Shown: positions 28,933-38,411 of the stretch, one piece after another
Layout of the letters: each line of letters starts with the position of its first letter
How positions within the stretch are numbered: position 1 is the first letter of the stretch
Assembly: GCA_902555275.1 (NCBI GenBank)
Contig: CACDRY010000010.1
Coordinates: 1-40,975, forward strand
From: an uncultured Pelagibacteraceae bacterium
GTDB lineage: Bacteria; Pseudomonadota; Alphaproteobacteria; Pelagibacterales; Pelagibacteraceae
DNA: 40,975 bases
Reading direction: 5' to 3'
Position numbers and translations under genes: made by a program
Notes under the pieces: model-generated
Seen by the model: the letters and a program-made list of their open reading frames with translations, nothing else
The model's database searches: none
What the model was told of the DNA's origin: nothing

Positions 28933-29391
28933 ATGATATGCCCATGCAGTAAAAAAGGTGACACTTCAGTAGTTGATTCAAGACCGACAGAAGATGGAAC
29001 TGCAATTAGAAGAAGAAGACTCTGTAGCTGCGGTGAAAGATTTACAACATTTGAAAGAGTCCAATTTAGAGAACTTACAGTGGTTAAAAAAAACGGAAGA
29101 AAATCATCTTTTGATAGAGAAAAACTTTCTAAATCAATTTATGTCGCCTTAAAGAAAAGACCTATTGATACTGAGACAGCAGAAAAATTTATCTCTAAAA
29201 TTAGTAGATCATTAGAAGAATTAGGTCAGAGCGAAATTTCATCTAATACGATTGGCACAATGGTTATGGAGGGTTTAAAAGAGCTTGATCCTGTAGCATA
29301 TGTCCGATTTGCATCAGTCTATAGAAACTTCAGAGAAGAAAAAGACTTTGTTCAATTTGTGGATAGAATTGATGTCTTTAAAAAAAGATAA
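28933..29391 (+). CDS. nrdR: Transcriptional repressor NrdR with altered zinc ribbon
   Basis: ATP/dATP-sensing repressor of ribonucleotide reductase genes. The 152 residues keep the family pattern: [15 protein letters not shown] and RFTTFERVQ around the ribbon, then an ATP-cone domain ([20 protein letters not shown] and beyond). The ribbon is unusual. The family normally has two CxxC pairs; here both are CxC, at Cys3/Cys5 and Cys31/Cys33. Each knuckle has shortened in parallel, so metal binding may survive with different geometry. It overlaps ribD by 20 bp. Confidence 0.9.
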   Translation: MICPCSKKGDTSVVDSRPTEDGTAIRRRRLCSCGERFTTFERVQFRELTVVKKNGRKSSFDREKLSKSIYVALKKRPIDTETAEKFISKISRSLEELGQSEISSNTIGTMVMEGLKELDPVAYVRFASVYRNFREEKDFVQFVDRIDVFKKR

Positions 29392-30469
29392 TTATAAATC
29401 ATCAGATAAAAAAATTATGAACTTTGCTATAAACTTAGCAGAGAATAATAAGTATTTAACTGGAACAAATCCATCAGTTGGTTGTGTAGTTGTAAAAAAT
29501 AATAAAATTTTATCTTTTGCAACTACAAACTATGGCGGTAGACCACATGCTGAAAGTATTGCCTTAAATAAAAATAAATATAATAAAGGAACATCGCTTT
29601 ACTCTACTCTTGAACCATGTTCTCATCACGGAGTAACACCTCCTTGTACTAATGCAATAATTAAACATAAAGTTAAGAGAGTTTACTATTCAATTGAGGA
29701 TAAAGATTCACGAACCTTTAATAAAACTAAAAAAATTTTAAAGTCAAAAAAAATAGTTGTAATATCAGGACTACAAAAACAAAACGTTAAGAAACTTTAT
29801 AAAGAATATAATTATATAAGATCCAATAACACCCCATATATAATTGGCAAAATTGCAAGTTCATCAAATTTAAATATTTTAAAAAGCAATTATCCAATAA
29901 CAAATAAACATTCAAGAAATGTTTCACATATTTTAAGATTTCAAAATCATGCAATATTAACTTCTCACAAAACAATTAATACTGACAACCCTAAACTTAC
30001 TTGTAGATTAAACGGATTAGAGAAATTTTCACCTACAGTAGTTGTAATTGATAAGAATTTGAAAATAAAAATTAATTCTTATGTAATTAAAAATGTAGCA
30101 AAAAGTAAATTAATTATATTTCACTGTTCTGAAAATATTTCAAAAATTAAATTATTAAAAAATAGAGGTGTTAAGTTGATTTATCAAAATAAAAATAATG
30201 GCCAGAATTTCAATCTTAGAAAAATTACTCAAAAACTTTATAGATTAGGTCTACATAGGTTATTAGTGGAGTCAGGCAAAAATTTAATGACTAATTTTCT
30301 TATTGAAAATTTATTAAATGAATTCTATTTCTTTAAAAGCGACAAAATAATCTCTAATAGAGATAAAATTGATATATCTTCATTAGTAAAAATGATTAAT
30401 AAAAACTATAAAAATAAAAAAAAAATAAACACATACTTAGATAAAGATATACTTACTCACTATTATTAA
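29372..30469 (+). CDS. ribD: Bifunctional riboflavin deaminase/reductase RibD
   Basis: Carries out deamination of the pyrimidine ring and reduction of the ribose side chain in riboflavin synthesis. From the ATG at 29372 it has 365 residues. The zinc deaminase domain shows PHAES and [12 protein letters not shown] with the three ligands. The reductase domain begins near [12 protein letters not shown], keeps [17 protein letters not shown] and ends with [17 protein letters not shown]. An upstream in-frame start at 29300 would lie deeper in nrdR and add 24 residues without family resemblance. Confidence 0.93.
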   Translation: MSLKKDNYKSSDKKIMNFAINLAENNKYLTGTNPSVGCVVVKNNKILSFATTNYGGRPHAESIALNKNKYNKGTSLYSTLEPCSHHGVTPPCTNAIIKHKVKRVYYSIEDKDSRTFNKTKKILKSKKIVVISGLQKQNVKKLYKEYNYIRSNNTPYIIGKIASSSNLNILKSNYPITNKHSRNVSHILRFQNHAILTSHKTINTDNPKLTCRLNGLEKFSPTVVVIDKNLKIKINSYVIKNVAKSKLIIFHCSENISKIKLLKNRGVKLIYQNKNNGQNFNLRKITQKLYRLGLHRLLVESGKNLMTNFLIENLLNEFYFFKSDKIISNRDKIDISSLVKMINKNYKNKKKINTYLDKDILTHYY

Positions 30470-30470
30470 A

Positions 30471-31064
30471 ATGTTTAATGGAATTATATTTAATAAAGGC
30501 ACAATTAGCAGAATCAAAAAAAGAGCAAAGGGAGTTAATCTATTTATAAAATCTTCACTGAAAGTTTCGAATAAAAATCTTGGTATTTCAATTTCTTGTG
30601 ACGGAGTATGTCTTACATTAATTTCTTATAAAAATAAGACTTTAGAATTTTATCTATCAAATGAAACGTTGGCTAAATCAAAATTTAGAAATATTAAAAT
30701 TGGAGATGAAATTAATTTAGAAAAACCATTAAAATTTGGTGATAATATTTCAGGTCATATCTGCCAAGGTCATGTTGATACAGTTTGTTATGTAAAGAGT
30801 ATTAAGAAAGTTGATAAATCTAGTATTTTTGAATTTAAAATAACAAAATTACTTAAGAAGCAATTAGTAGAAAAAGCCTCTATACTTATAAATGGAGTAT
30901 CACTAACAATATCAAAAATAAAAAAAAATTCGTTCGAAATATGGATTATACCTCACACATTAAAATTAACTAATTTAATCAAACTGAGAAAGAATGATTT
31001 AGTAAATGTTGAAATAGATATTATGTCAAAATACGTAAAAAAATTTATTAATGAAAAAAAGTAA
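30471..31064 (+). CDS. ribE: Riboflavin synthase alpha chain
   Basis: Dismutates two 6,7-dimethyl-8-ribityllumazine molecules into riboflavin. The 197 residues show the internal duplication of two lumazine-binding barrels. The first has GTISRIKKR, SISCDGVCLTLIS and FYLSNETLAKSK; the second begins near residue 95 with SGHICQGHVDT and repeats ILINGVSLTISKI and FEIWIIPHTLKLTNL. It starts one base after ribD and overlaps the next gene by 14 bp. Confidence 0.95.
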   Translation: MFNGIIFNKGTISRIKKRAKGVNLFIKSSLKVSNKNLGISISCDGVCLTLISYKNKTLEFYLSNETLAKSKFRNIKIGDEINLEKPLKFGDNISGHICQGHVDTVCYVKSIKKVDKSSIFEFKITKLLKKQLVEKASILINGVSLTISKIKKNSFEIWIIPHTLKLTNLIKLRKNDLVNVEIDIMSKYVKKFINEKK

Positions 31065-32166
31065 TTTTAGCTCAATAGAGAGTATAATTAAGATAGTTAA
31101 AAAAAATGGAATGTATATTCTTGTTGATGATGAGAGCAAACATGAAGAGATGGAAAACGAAGGTGATTTAGTAATTTCTACATCAGCTGTTAATCCCAAA
31201 CATATTAATTTCATGGCGAAACATGCAAGAGGATTAATTTGCTTGGCAATGGATAATGCACAGTCAAAAAAAATTGGGTTAACTTTAGCATCACCAATAA
31301 ATCAATCCAGAAGCAAAACCGCCTTTACTTATTCTATAGAAGCTAAAAAAGGAGTTACAACAGGTATATCAGCATATGATCGTGCTAGAACTATTAAAAC
31401 TGCATCAAGTAAAAATGCCAAAAAAAGTGACATTGTATCTCCAGGACATGTCTTTCCAGTTATAGCAAGAGATGGAGGTGTACTTGTTAGAGCAGGGCAT
31501 ACTGAAGCTTCAGTTGATATATCAAAACTTGCTAAAAAAAATAATTCAGCTGTTATTTGCGAAATTATGGCAGATGATGGAAAAATGGCAAGAGGAAAAA
31601 CTTTATTTAATTTTGCTAAAAGGCATAAGCTTAAAATAGGTAAAATCGAAGATTTAATTGCTTATAGGTTAAAGAGAGAGCAACTTGTTAAATTAAAAAA
31701 AACCTCTTCAATAATTGTACAAAAACAAAAATTTAAAATAAAAGTATTTGAAAACATACTTGATGGATCAGAAAACTTTGCATTGATAAAAGGGAACTTA
31801 AAAAAAGGAGTTATCCCTAGATTAAGAGTAATATCATCTAACGTAGTTCAAAATTATTTAATTAACCAAAAACTACCAAATTCATTTGATAAAACAATCT
31901 CATATTTCAAAAAATATAATAATTGTGTTCTTGTATTTATAAGAGATCCTAATTTAAAATCAGTAACTCAAACACTTAAACAGTATAAAAGTAAAACTTT
32001 TTATAAAAAAGGTCATGACAAATTGATTAGAAACTATGGTATAGGGGCTCAAATTATTAAATCTTTAAATATTAAAAATATGATACTTGTTACCAGATCT
32101 AAAAAAAAAGTGATAGGTTTAGAAGGTTACGGTATAAAAATTAAAAAGCAGGAAATTATAAAGTGA
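31051..32166 (+). CDS. 3,4-dihydroxy-2-butanone 4-phosphate synthase with degenerate GTP cyclohydrolase II domain (RibBX type)
   Basis: The N-terminal ~210 residues are an intact RibB domain making the four-carbon riboflavin precursor: [17 protein letters not shown] (acidic metal site), [45 protein letters not shown] and [12 protein letters not shown]. The remaining ~160 residues align with RibA but lack its zinc cysteines; where RibA has a C...CxC region this protein reads [14 protein letters not shown], with no cysteine. RibBX fusions of this kind are known in Proteobacteria. A functional GTP cyclohydrolase II should lie elsewhere. It overlaps ribE by 14 bp and ribH by 4 bp. Confidence 0.92.
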   Translation: MKKSNFSSIESIIKIVKKNGMYILVDDESKHEEMENEGDLVISTSAVNPKHINFMAKHARGLICLAMDNAQSKKIGLTLASPINQSRSKTAFTYSIEAKKGVTTGISAYDRARTIKTASSKNAKKSDIVSPGHVFPVIARDGGVLVRAGHTEASVDISKLAKKNNSAVICEIMADDGKMARGKTLFNFAKRHKLKIGKIEDLIAYRLKREQLVKLKKTSSIIVQKQKFKIKVFENILDGSENFALIKGNLKKGVIPRLRVISSNVVQNYLINQKLPNSFDKTISYFKKYNNCVLVFIRDPNLKSVTQTLKQYKSKTFYKKGHDKLIRNYGIGAQIIKSLNIKNMILVTRSKKKVIGLEGYGIKIKKQEIIK

Positions 32167-32549
32167 AAAAAAAGATTCTAATTGTTGTTGCAAATTATTA
32201 TGGAAATATTGCTAGATCTTTATTAAACGGTGCAAAAAAAAAAATTAAAAATAAGTGTATTATAAAGGTTATTAATGTACCTGGTGCATTTGAGATACCT
32301 GTAACAATATCAAAAAATTTAAATAAGTTTAATGGATTCATTGCTTTAGGATGTGTGATTAAAGGTCAAACTCCTCATTTTGATTTTATATCAAAAGCAA
32401 CTACTGACGCATTGATGACATTATCAATTACATCTAAGAAACCTGTAGGAAATGGCGTAATTACCTGCTTAAATAAAAAGCAAGCTATTGAACGTGGTAG
32501 AAAGGGTGCAGAGGCTGCAGAAGCGGTTTTATCTGTTCTTTCTCAATAA
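32163..32549 (+). CDS. ribH: 6,7-dimethyl-8-ribityllumazine synthase
   Basis: Joins the RibB product to the RibD product to form the lumazine precursor of riboflavin. At 128 residues it is shorter than the usual 140-160, starting almost at the first strand. ILIVVANYYGNIARSLLNGA, VPGAFEIPVT, LGCVIKGQTPHFDFIS (with the catalytic histidine) and GVITCLNKKQAIERG are all recognisable. It starts with GTG in a GTGA overlap with the RibBX stop, which implies translational coupling. Confidence 0.94.
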   Translation: MKKKILIVVANYYGNIARSLLNGAKKKIKNKCIIKVINVPGAFEIPVTISKNLNKFNGFIALGCVIKGQTPHFDFISKATTDALMTLSITSKKPVGNGVITCLNKKQAIERGRKGAEAAEAVLSVLSQ

Positions 32550-32552
32550 ATT

Positions 32553-32957
32553 ATGTCAGTTCAATTCTCACCACAAAGAAATCCTAGAGTAATAATTATA
32601 CAAAAGCTTTATGGGAAACTTTTTAATAATGAGGAAAATATATCTTTTCCTAAACATAGGTTTAAAAAGTTTATAAAAGATATAGTGAATGGAACTATTG
32701 AAAGAGAAGAGTTAATCAATGCCGAAATTAATAATCATTTGGAGCAAGATTTAAAAATTAAAAATATGGATAAAGTTTTCCAAATTATTATTAAAAGTGC
32801 AATTTTTGAATTCTTATATAAACCCAACACTTCAATAAAAATTATTATTAATGAATATTTGAAAGCATCAAATTTTTTTATTAATGACTCAGAAACCAAA
32901 TACTTAAATGCGTTATTAGATAAAATTTCAAAAAAAATTAGAATTAGCAATGAATGA
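32553..32957 (+). CDS. nusB: Transcription antitermination factor NusB
   Basis: All-helical protein that binds boxA RNA with NusE (ribosomal protein S10) in rRNA antitermination. The 134 residues begin RNPRVIIIQKLYGKLF, a variant of the usual R..AR..A.Q.LY opening. DKVFQIIIKSAIFEFLYKPNTSIKIIINEYLKAS corresponds to the conserved helices. Sequence support is moderate; position after ribH and before thiL matches the alphaproteobacterial order. It overlaps thiL by 8 bp. Confidence 0.88.
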   Translation: MSVQFSPQRNPRVIIIQKLYGKLFNNEENISFPKHRFKKFIKDIVNGTIEREELINAEINNHLEQDLKIKNMDKVFQIIIKSAIFEFLYKPNTSIKIIINEYLKASNFFINDSETKYLNALLDKISKKIRISNE

Positions 32958-33909
32958 ATTTGCTTTAATTCAAAAATATCTTAAAAAATTAACCTATAAT
33001 AACCCATCGGCATTAGACTTAAATGATGATGTTTTTTTTGATAAAAAAAGTAACGTTGTTGTTTCCATTGATACTTATGTAGAGGGTGTTCATTTCCTTA
33101 ATTTTAGAAATCCTGACCTTGTAATTAAAAAAATAGTAAGATCATCCATATCAGATTTGTATTGTAAGGGTGTAAAACCAAAATTTATATTTATAGGCGC
33201 CAGTGGAAATAATAATTCCTTTTCAAAAAAGAACCTTAATCTAATATCTAAAAGTCTGAAAGAAGAGCAAAAAAAATATGGTATTAAATTATCTGGAGGT
33301 GATACTACGAAATCAAAAAAATTAATTTTCACAATTATGACGCTAGGTTATTCAAAGAGAATAGTTGAAAGAAATAAGTGTAAGAGTGGCGACGATATAT
33401 ATATAACAGGGCATGTCGGTGATAGCTATTTGGGATTACAAACTTTAAAAAGAAAAGTTTTATTTAATAAAAAAAAACGTAAATATTTTATTAAGAAATA
33501 CTATTTACCTGACTTGCCTATCAAGATCAGTTCAAATCTTATAAAATTTGCAAATTCTTCAATTGATATCTCAGACGGTTTATTTGGAGATTTGAGCAAG
33601 TTAATCAATACAAATGAATTATTTTACAAAGTTGATCTAAATAAAGTTCCAATTTCAATTAATTTAAGAAAATATCTTAGAAAATCTAAAAAAAAGAAAA
33701 TCAATTACATTTCAAAGGGTGACGATTATCAAATATTATTTACATCGCCAAAATCAAAAAGAAATTATATTCAAAAATTTTTTAAAAAGATGAATCAAAA
33801 AGTAACACTAATTGGCTATTTAACTAAAGATGCGGAAAATAATGAAATTATTGATGCTAAAAAGCTAATAAAACATCCATATAATGAGGGATATTCCCAT
33901 AATTTTTAA
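32950..33909 (+). CDS. thiL: Thiamine-monophosphate kinase
   Basis: Phosphorylates thiamine monophosphate to the active diphosphate. The 319 residues start with EFALIQKYLKKL and LNDDVFF, a diverged metal-binding Asp pair. VVSIDTYVEGVHF, SISDLYCKGVKPKFIFIGAS, KLSGGDTTKSKKLIFTIMTLG and SSIDISDGLFGDLSKLI follow in family order. The lysine content is high. Last gene of the rib-nusB-thiL run, 74 bp before hppA. Confidence 0.92.
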   Translation: MNEFALIQKYLKKLTYNNPSALDLNDDVFFDKKSNVVVSIDTYVEGVHFLNFRNPDLVIKKIVRSSISDLYCKGVKPKFIFIGASGNNNSFSKKNLNLISKSLKEEQKKYGIKLSGGDTTKSKKLIFTIMTLGYSKRIVERNKCKSGDDIYITGHVGDSYLGLQTLKRKVLFNKKKRKYFIKKYYLPDLPIKISSNLIKFANSSIDISDGLFGDLSKLINTNELFYKVDLNKVPISINLRKYLRKSKKKKINYISKGDDYQILFTSPKSKRNYIQKFFKKMNQKVTLIGYLTKDAENNEIIDAKKLIKHPYNEGYSHNF

Positions 33910-33983
33910 AAAAGTTAAATATTGCGTTTTATATCATTTTTTGTATTACATATTTTTCATAACTTTAATTAACAAAGGAATTA
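33910..33983 (+). promoter_or_regulatory. Probable hppA promoter and ribosome binding site
   Basis: The 74-bp gap is the largest in its neighbourhood. A weak -35-like TTGCGT lies at 33922-33927, with TATTAC at 33944-33949 as a possible -10 (16-bp spacer). AAAGGA at 33974-33979 is a good Shine-Dalgarno 4 bp before the ATG, stronger than at most genes here. The promoter call is tentative; the ribosome site is convincing. Confidence 0.4.
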
Positions 33984-36089
33984 ATGAACACATCAACTGA
34001 AACAATAATGTATTATATTATAGCGGCTGGAATTTTATCCATCGTTTATGGTTTTATAACAGGTAGAAATATCTTAAATTCAAGCTCAGGTAACGTTAAA
34101 ATGTTAGAAATTGCTTCAGCAATTCAGGAAGGTGCTCGAGCTTATTTGAACAGACAGTATAAAACTATTACAATTGTTGGTTTAGTTGTTTTAGTTGTAA
34201 TCACAATTTTATTTAGTCCCTTGGTTGGTTTGGGCTATTTTATCGGAGCAGCATTGTCTGGTATAGCAGGATACGTAGGTATGCTTGTTTCTGTTCAAGC
34301 TAATGTGAGAACAGCAGAGGCATCAAGGAAAAGTTTAGCGAGTGGTTTGTCCATAGCATTTAGGTCAGGTGCTGTAACTGGAATGCTAGTTGCAGGACTA
34401 GCTTTACTATCAATCGCTGTATATTATTATTTTTTAGTAAAAACTGGTGTTGAAGAAAGAGAAATAGTTAATGCTTTAGTAGCATTAGGATTTGGTGCAT
34501 CATTAATTTCTATTTTTGCAAGACTTGGAGGTGGTATTTTTACTAAAGGTGCAGATGTAGGCGCAGATTTAGTTGGAAAAGTAGAAGCTGGTATTCCAGA
34601 GGATGACCCTAGAAATCCTGCGGTTATTGCAGATAACGTTGGTGACAATGTTGGAGATTGTGCTGGTATGGCTGCTGATCTGTTTGAAACTTATGCGGTA
34701 ACTATAGTTGCAACAATGGTTCTTTCATCAATCTTTTTTGTTAATGATTTAAATATGATGATATATCCTTTAGCAATAGGTGGTGCTTGCATTTTAACTT
34801 CAATTCTCGGGACTTTTTTTGTTACTCTTGGTAGTGATAAAAATATTATGAAAGCCATGTATAAAGGTTTTGTGATAACAGCTTTAAGTTCACTAATTAT
34901 ATTATTTCCAATAACTAAGTATGTTATTGGTTTCACAACTGAGTATGTGGCTAATGGAAAATCTTTTAATGGATTAAGTTTATATTTTTGTGGGATAATT
35001 GGACTAATTATTACTGGGCTAATAATATGGATTACAGAATATTACACAGGCACTGACTATAGACCTGTTAAAAGTGTTGCGAAATCATCTACAACAGGAC
35101 ATGGTACAAACGTTATTCAAGGTTTAGCGGTCTCTATGGAAGCAACTGCCATACCCGCATTAATTATTGTGGGTGGAATTTTATTGACCAATCATATTGC
35201 TGGTCTTTATGGTATAGCTATTGCTGTAACTACTATGCTTGCGTTAGCAGGTATGGTTGTTGCCTTAGATGCTTATGGACCTGTTACAGATAATGCTGGA
35301 GGTATTGCAGAAATGTCAAATCTTCCCAAAAATGTTCGTAAAACTACTGATGCTTTAGATGCGGTTGGAAATACAACAAAAGCTGTTACAAAAGGTTACG
35401 CAATTGGATCTGCTGGTCTTGGAGCATTAGTTCTTTTTGCTGCATATACAGAGGATATTAAACATTTCTCAAAAGTTGCTGGATCAAATTTAGAAGGTAT
35501 ATCTGTCACTTTTGACTTATCTAATCCTTATGTTGTAGTTGGTCTACTTATTGGTGGTATGTTACCCTATCTGTTTGGATCAATGGGAATGCAAGCCGTT
35601 GGTAGAGCAGGAGGAGCGGTTGTGATTGAGGTAAGAAGACAATTTAAAAAAATACCAGGGATAATGAAAAGAAAAGCAAAACCTGACTATGGTAAGCTTG
35701 TTGATCTTTTAACAAAAGCTGCGATTAAAGAAATGGTAATTCCATCACTACTCCCAATTCTATCACCGATAGTTTTATATATTGTAATTTATTTAATAGG
35801 TGGTCAAGTTGCTGCATTATCTTCATTAGGAGCCATGTTGTTGGGTGTGATAATTACAGGTCTTTTTGTTGCAGTATCCATGACAGCTGGAGGTGGTGCA
35901 TGGGATAATGCTAAGAAATACATAGAAGATGGTAAATTTGGGGGAAAAGGATCTGAAGCACATAAAGCAGCGGTAACAGGCGATACAGTTGGCGATCCTT
36001 ATAAAGACACAGCAGGACCCGCTGTAAACCCTATGATCAAAATAACTAATATTGTTGCACTATTATTGCTTGCCGTTATAGCTGGATAA
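33984..36089 (+). CDS. hppA: K+-independent H+-translocating membrane pyrophosphatase
   Basis: Integral-membrane pump of 701 residues and about 16 helices that couples pyrophosphate hydrolysis to proton export. The substrate motif is in [22 protein letters not shown] with [19 protein letters not shown] after it. [17 protein letters not shown] and [17 protein letters not shown] give the second and third acidic clusters. The ion-type marker reads [15 protein letters not shown], with Lys466 and Thr469. Potassium-dependent enzymes have Ala at the lysine position, so this one should be the K+-independent proton type. It likely supplies proton-motive force under energy limitation. Confidence 0.97.
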   Translation: MNTSTETIMYYIIAAGILSIVYGFITGRNILNSSSGNVKMLEIASAIQEGARAYLNRQYKTITIVGLVVLVVITILFSPLVGLGYFIGAALSGIAGYVGMLVSVQANVRTAEASRKSLASGLSIAFRSGAVTGMLVAGLALLSIAVYYYFLVKTGVEEREIVNALVALGFGASLISIFARLGGGIFTKGADVGADLVGKVEAGIPEDDPRNPAVIADNVGDNVGDCAGMAADLFETYAVTIVATMVLSSIFFVNDLNMMIYPLAIGGACILTSILGTFFVTLGSDKNIMKAMYKGFVITALSSLIILFPITKYVIGFTTEYVANGKSFNGLSLYFCGIIGLIITGLIIWITEYYTGTDYRPVKSVAKSSTTGHGTNVIQGLAVSMEATAIPALIIVGGILLTNHIAGLYGIAIAVTTMLALAGMVVALDAYGPVTDNAGGIAEMSNLPKNVRKTTDALDAVGNTTKAVTKGYAIGSAGLGALVLFAAYTEDIKHFSKVAGSNLEGISVTFDLSNPYVVVGLLIGGMLPYLFGSMGMQAVGRAGGAVVIEVRRQFKKIPGIMKRKAKPDYGKLVDLLTKAAIKEMVIPSLLPILSPIVLYIVIYLIGGQVAALSSLGAMLLGVIITGLFVAVSMTAGGGAWDNAKKYIEDGKFGGKGSEAHKAAVTGDTVGDPYKDTAGPAVNPMIKITNIVALLLLAVIAG

Positions 36090-36127
36090 GAGATTTAATT
36101 ATTCAAAATTCAGTTTGTTTATAGATA

Positions 36128-36379
36128 ATGTATTTTTATGTCTATCTGATTTGCACAAAAACAAAAAATGGCAAACTAATAAGTTACGTAGGTTATACAA
36201 ATAACATACAAAATAGACTATCACTTCATAACAGTTCAAAAGGTGCTAGGTTTACACGCGGAAGATGTTGGAAACTTTTATATAAAAAAAAATTCTCGTT
36301 AAAAAGTAATGCTTTAAAATATGAATATGTTTTAAAAAAAGATAGAAATATGAGAGAGTTAATTAAAAAAAAATACTGA
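36128..36379 (+). CDS. GIY-YIG nuclease-superfamily protein (YhbQ/UPF0213-like)
   Basis: A compact 83-residue single GIY-YIG domain. VYLICTKTKNGKLISYVGYTNN carries variants of the two signature strands (YVY then YVGYT). RLSLHNSSKGARFTRGRCWKLLY carries the next conserved helix and arginine. ALKYEYVLKK supplies the glutamate expected as metal ligand. Stand-alone members are widespread with poorly defined function, possibly DNA repair. It follows hppA by 38 bp and precedes the first glycosyltransferase by 3 bp. Confidence 0.82.
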   Translation: MYFYVYLICTKTKNGKLISYVGYTNNIQNRLSLHNSSKGARFTRGRCWKLLYKKKFSLKSNALKYEYVLKKDRNMRELIKKKY

Positions 36380-36382
36380 TTA

Positions 36383-37429
36383 ATGAGTAAATTAAAAATA
36401 TTACATATTACTGATTTGCATTTTCGTCATAATGGAAGATTATTTTATTCTACAGGTAAAAAAATTAATAATGGTCTAATTCTTAATGGTCATAATGTTT
36501 TGAATATATCTGATAGAGATATAACTAATCAAAAAAGAAACATATTAGATATTGGATCTAAAAAGTATTTAAATGATCGTATTATTCAAAATATAGAAAA
36601 TTTTAAACCCGATATGATATTGTTAGGTCATGTTGATAGACTTGACTATGAAACTTTTACGAATATTAAAGAAAAATATAGTTCAATACGCTATGCTCAA
36701 TGGTTCTTAGATCCTTTAAATAAAGACGGTCCTGACTATATAAAAAATAAGAACAGATTTTTTTTAAAATACCAATTTTGTGATATGAATTTCGTTACAA
36801 CATCTGTGGATGCAATTGATTTTGCAGATGATTTTAAAACATCTTTCATACCTAACCCTATAGACCCATCTATTGATAAGTATAAAAATTTTAATAACAA
36901 AAATAAAAGTAAGAAAGATATGTTTATAGCAATAAGTCACGGTCAACATAGAGGCATTTTAAAAAGAGATTTTATTGACGATAGAATAAAATTTATAAAT
37001 AAATTAACTAAAAAAATTAGCTACAATCTTTTTGGATATAAAAATAATCCTATATGGGGACAAGATTATTTTGATGAATTATGTAAATGTTCTATGGCCC
37101 TTAATATAAGTAGAGGCAAACCAATTAAATACTATTCGAGTGATAGAATTTCATCTTTACTTGGAAATGGTTTACTAACATTTATTGATGAAAAATATTT
37201 ATATCAAGATTTTTTTGATAAAGATGAAATTGTTACATTTAAAAATGTTTTAGATCTGAATAGAAAAATTATTTACTATAAAAATAATCCTAGATTGCTA
37301 AAAAAAATTGCAATGAATGGACATAAAAAAGCTCACAAAATATTTAATAATAAATTAATAAGCAATTATATAGTTAATAAAACAATGAATAATAAAATCA
37401 GTTATTTATATAAGTGGATGCATGATTAA
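36383..37429 (+). CDS. Putative glycosyltransferase (GT-B fold, CgeB-like)
   Basis: A 348-residue protein that resembles CgeB/spore-maturation-type glycosyltransferases. An N-terminal Rossmann half begins KLKILHITDLHFRHNGRLF, and a second half carries SHGQHRGILKRDFIDDRIKFINKL, then a nucleotide-sugar-binding-like region around ISRGKPIKYYSSDRISSLLGNGLLTF. The closing LLKKIAMNGHKKAHKIF matches the terminal helix of this group. Donor and acceptor are unknown; surface polysaccharide or LPS decoration is the likely role. It overlaps the next gene by 8 bp and is visibly more AT-rich than the housekeeping genes. Confidence 0.65.
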   Translation: MSKLKILHITDLHFRHNGRLFYSTGKKINNGLILNGHNVLNISDRDITNQKRNILDIGSKKYLNDRIIQNIENFKPDMILLGHVDRLDYETFTNIKEKYSSIRYAQWFLDPLNKDGPDYIKNKNRFFLKYQFCDMNFVTTSVDAIDFADDFKTSFIPNPIDPSIDKYKNFNNKNKSKKDMFIAISHGQHRGILKRDFIDDRIKFINKLTKKISYNLFGYKNNPIWGQDYFDELCKCSMALNISRGKPIKYYSSDRISSLLGNGLLTFIDEKYLYQDFFDKDEIVTFKNVLDLNRKIIYYKNNPRLLKKIAMNGHKKAHKIFNNKLISNYIVNKTMNNKISYLYKWMHD

Positions 37430-38411
37430 ATTTTTAATTTTTCGAACAGACAGAATAGGAGATTATATTTTTTCAAGAATTTTAATAGAAGCTATAAAAT
37501 CTAAATATCCTAATAATAGAATTGATTGTGTTTGCTCTTTATATAATTCCAAATATATAAAATATTACAAAGATATTAAAAAAATTTATATTCTCGATAA
37601 GTATAACTTGAGTCTGCTAATTAGAAATATCATAAAAATTAACAAAGAAAAATATGACTATTTGATAGTTCTTGACGGAAAAAGAAGATCTATTTTTTTT
37701 TCATTACTACTCAAAGTCAAAAAAAAATACGCTATTTTAAAGGATTTTCGACCACTAAATTTATTAAAAGTTTTTTATAGTGATTTTTTTATCAATTCTG
37801 AAGTAAATTCTCAATTTGATAATTTTGTAAGTGTTGTTAACTACTTAAACATTAAAATTCCTAAGAAAATTAATTACTATAATAGTTATAATTTTAAAAA
37901 AATTTATTTTAAAAAACTTAAATCTAAATTTACATTATTACATTTAGATGAAAAATGGTTTGAAGGCTATTATTATAGTGATTTTAAATATATGAATTTA
38001 AGTTATAAAAACTTTGAACAATTTATTAATTTAATACACAAAAAATTTAAAAAAAATATAGTTATTACCACGGGAGGTGTAAAAGTAGATCAACTTTCAT
38101 TAATTAAACAAAAATTTTTTGATAAATATGATAAAAATACCTATTTATCAAAAAAAAATAAACATCATCTAATGTTAATTGACAATACTGAATTTAGAGA
38201 TCTGGAAAGAATTGTCTCTCTTTGTAGTGAAATTATATGTTGTGAGGGTGCTATAAGTCATGTTTCTCATGCTTTAGAAAAAAATACAATAGCTTTGATA
38301 AATAATATTAAAACAGCTAAATTCTGGACTCAACATATGAGCAAATTGAAAATTATAAAAAGGGCAAATATATCTAGGATCTCTAGAGACATTGAAAATA
38401 TTAAATTTTAA
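37422..38411 (+). CDS. Putative glycosyltransferase family 9 (heptosyltransferase-like)
   Basis: A 329-residue protein starting IKFLIFRTDRIGDYIFSRILIEAIKSKYPNNRIDCVC, the typical GT9 opening strand and helix (R.D.IGD). Near residue 280, EIICCEGAISHVSHALEKNTIALI is a variant of the GT9 nucleotide-sugar motif. Family members add heptose or similar sugars to the LPS core. The middle is highly diverged and lysine-rich. It overlaps the upstream glycosyltransferase by 8 bp and converges on the recombinase with an 11-bp 3' overlap. Confidence 0.72.
   Translation: MIKFLIFRTDRIGDYIFSRILIEAIKSKYPNNRIDCVCSLYNSKYIKYYKDIKKIYILDKYNLSLLIRNIIKINKEKYDYLIVLDGKRRSIFFSLLLKVKKKYAILKDFRPLNLLKVFYSDFFINSEVNSQFDNFVSVVNYLNIKIPKKINYYNSYNFKKIYFKKLKSKFTLLHLDEKWFEGYYYSDFKYMNLSYKNFEQFINLIHKKFKKNIVITTGGVKVDQLSLIKQKFFDKYDKNTYLSKKNKHHLMLIDNTEFRDLERIVSLCSEIICCEGAISHVSHALEKNTIALINNIKTAKFWTQHMSKLKIIKRANISRISRDIENIKF

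Noticed and set aside
28924..31050. FMN riboswitch controlling the riboflavin genes
   Set aside because: Genes overlap or abut throughout and no conserved RFN-element core is seen.
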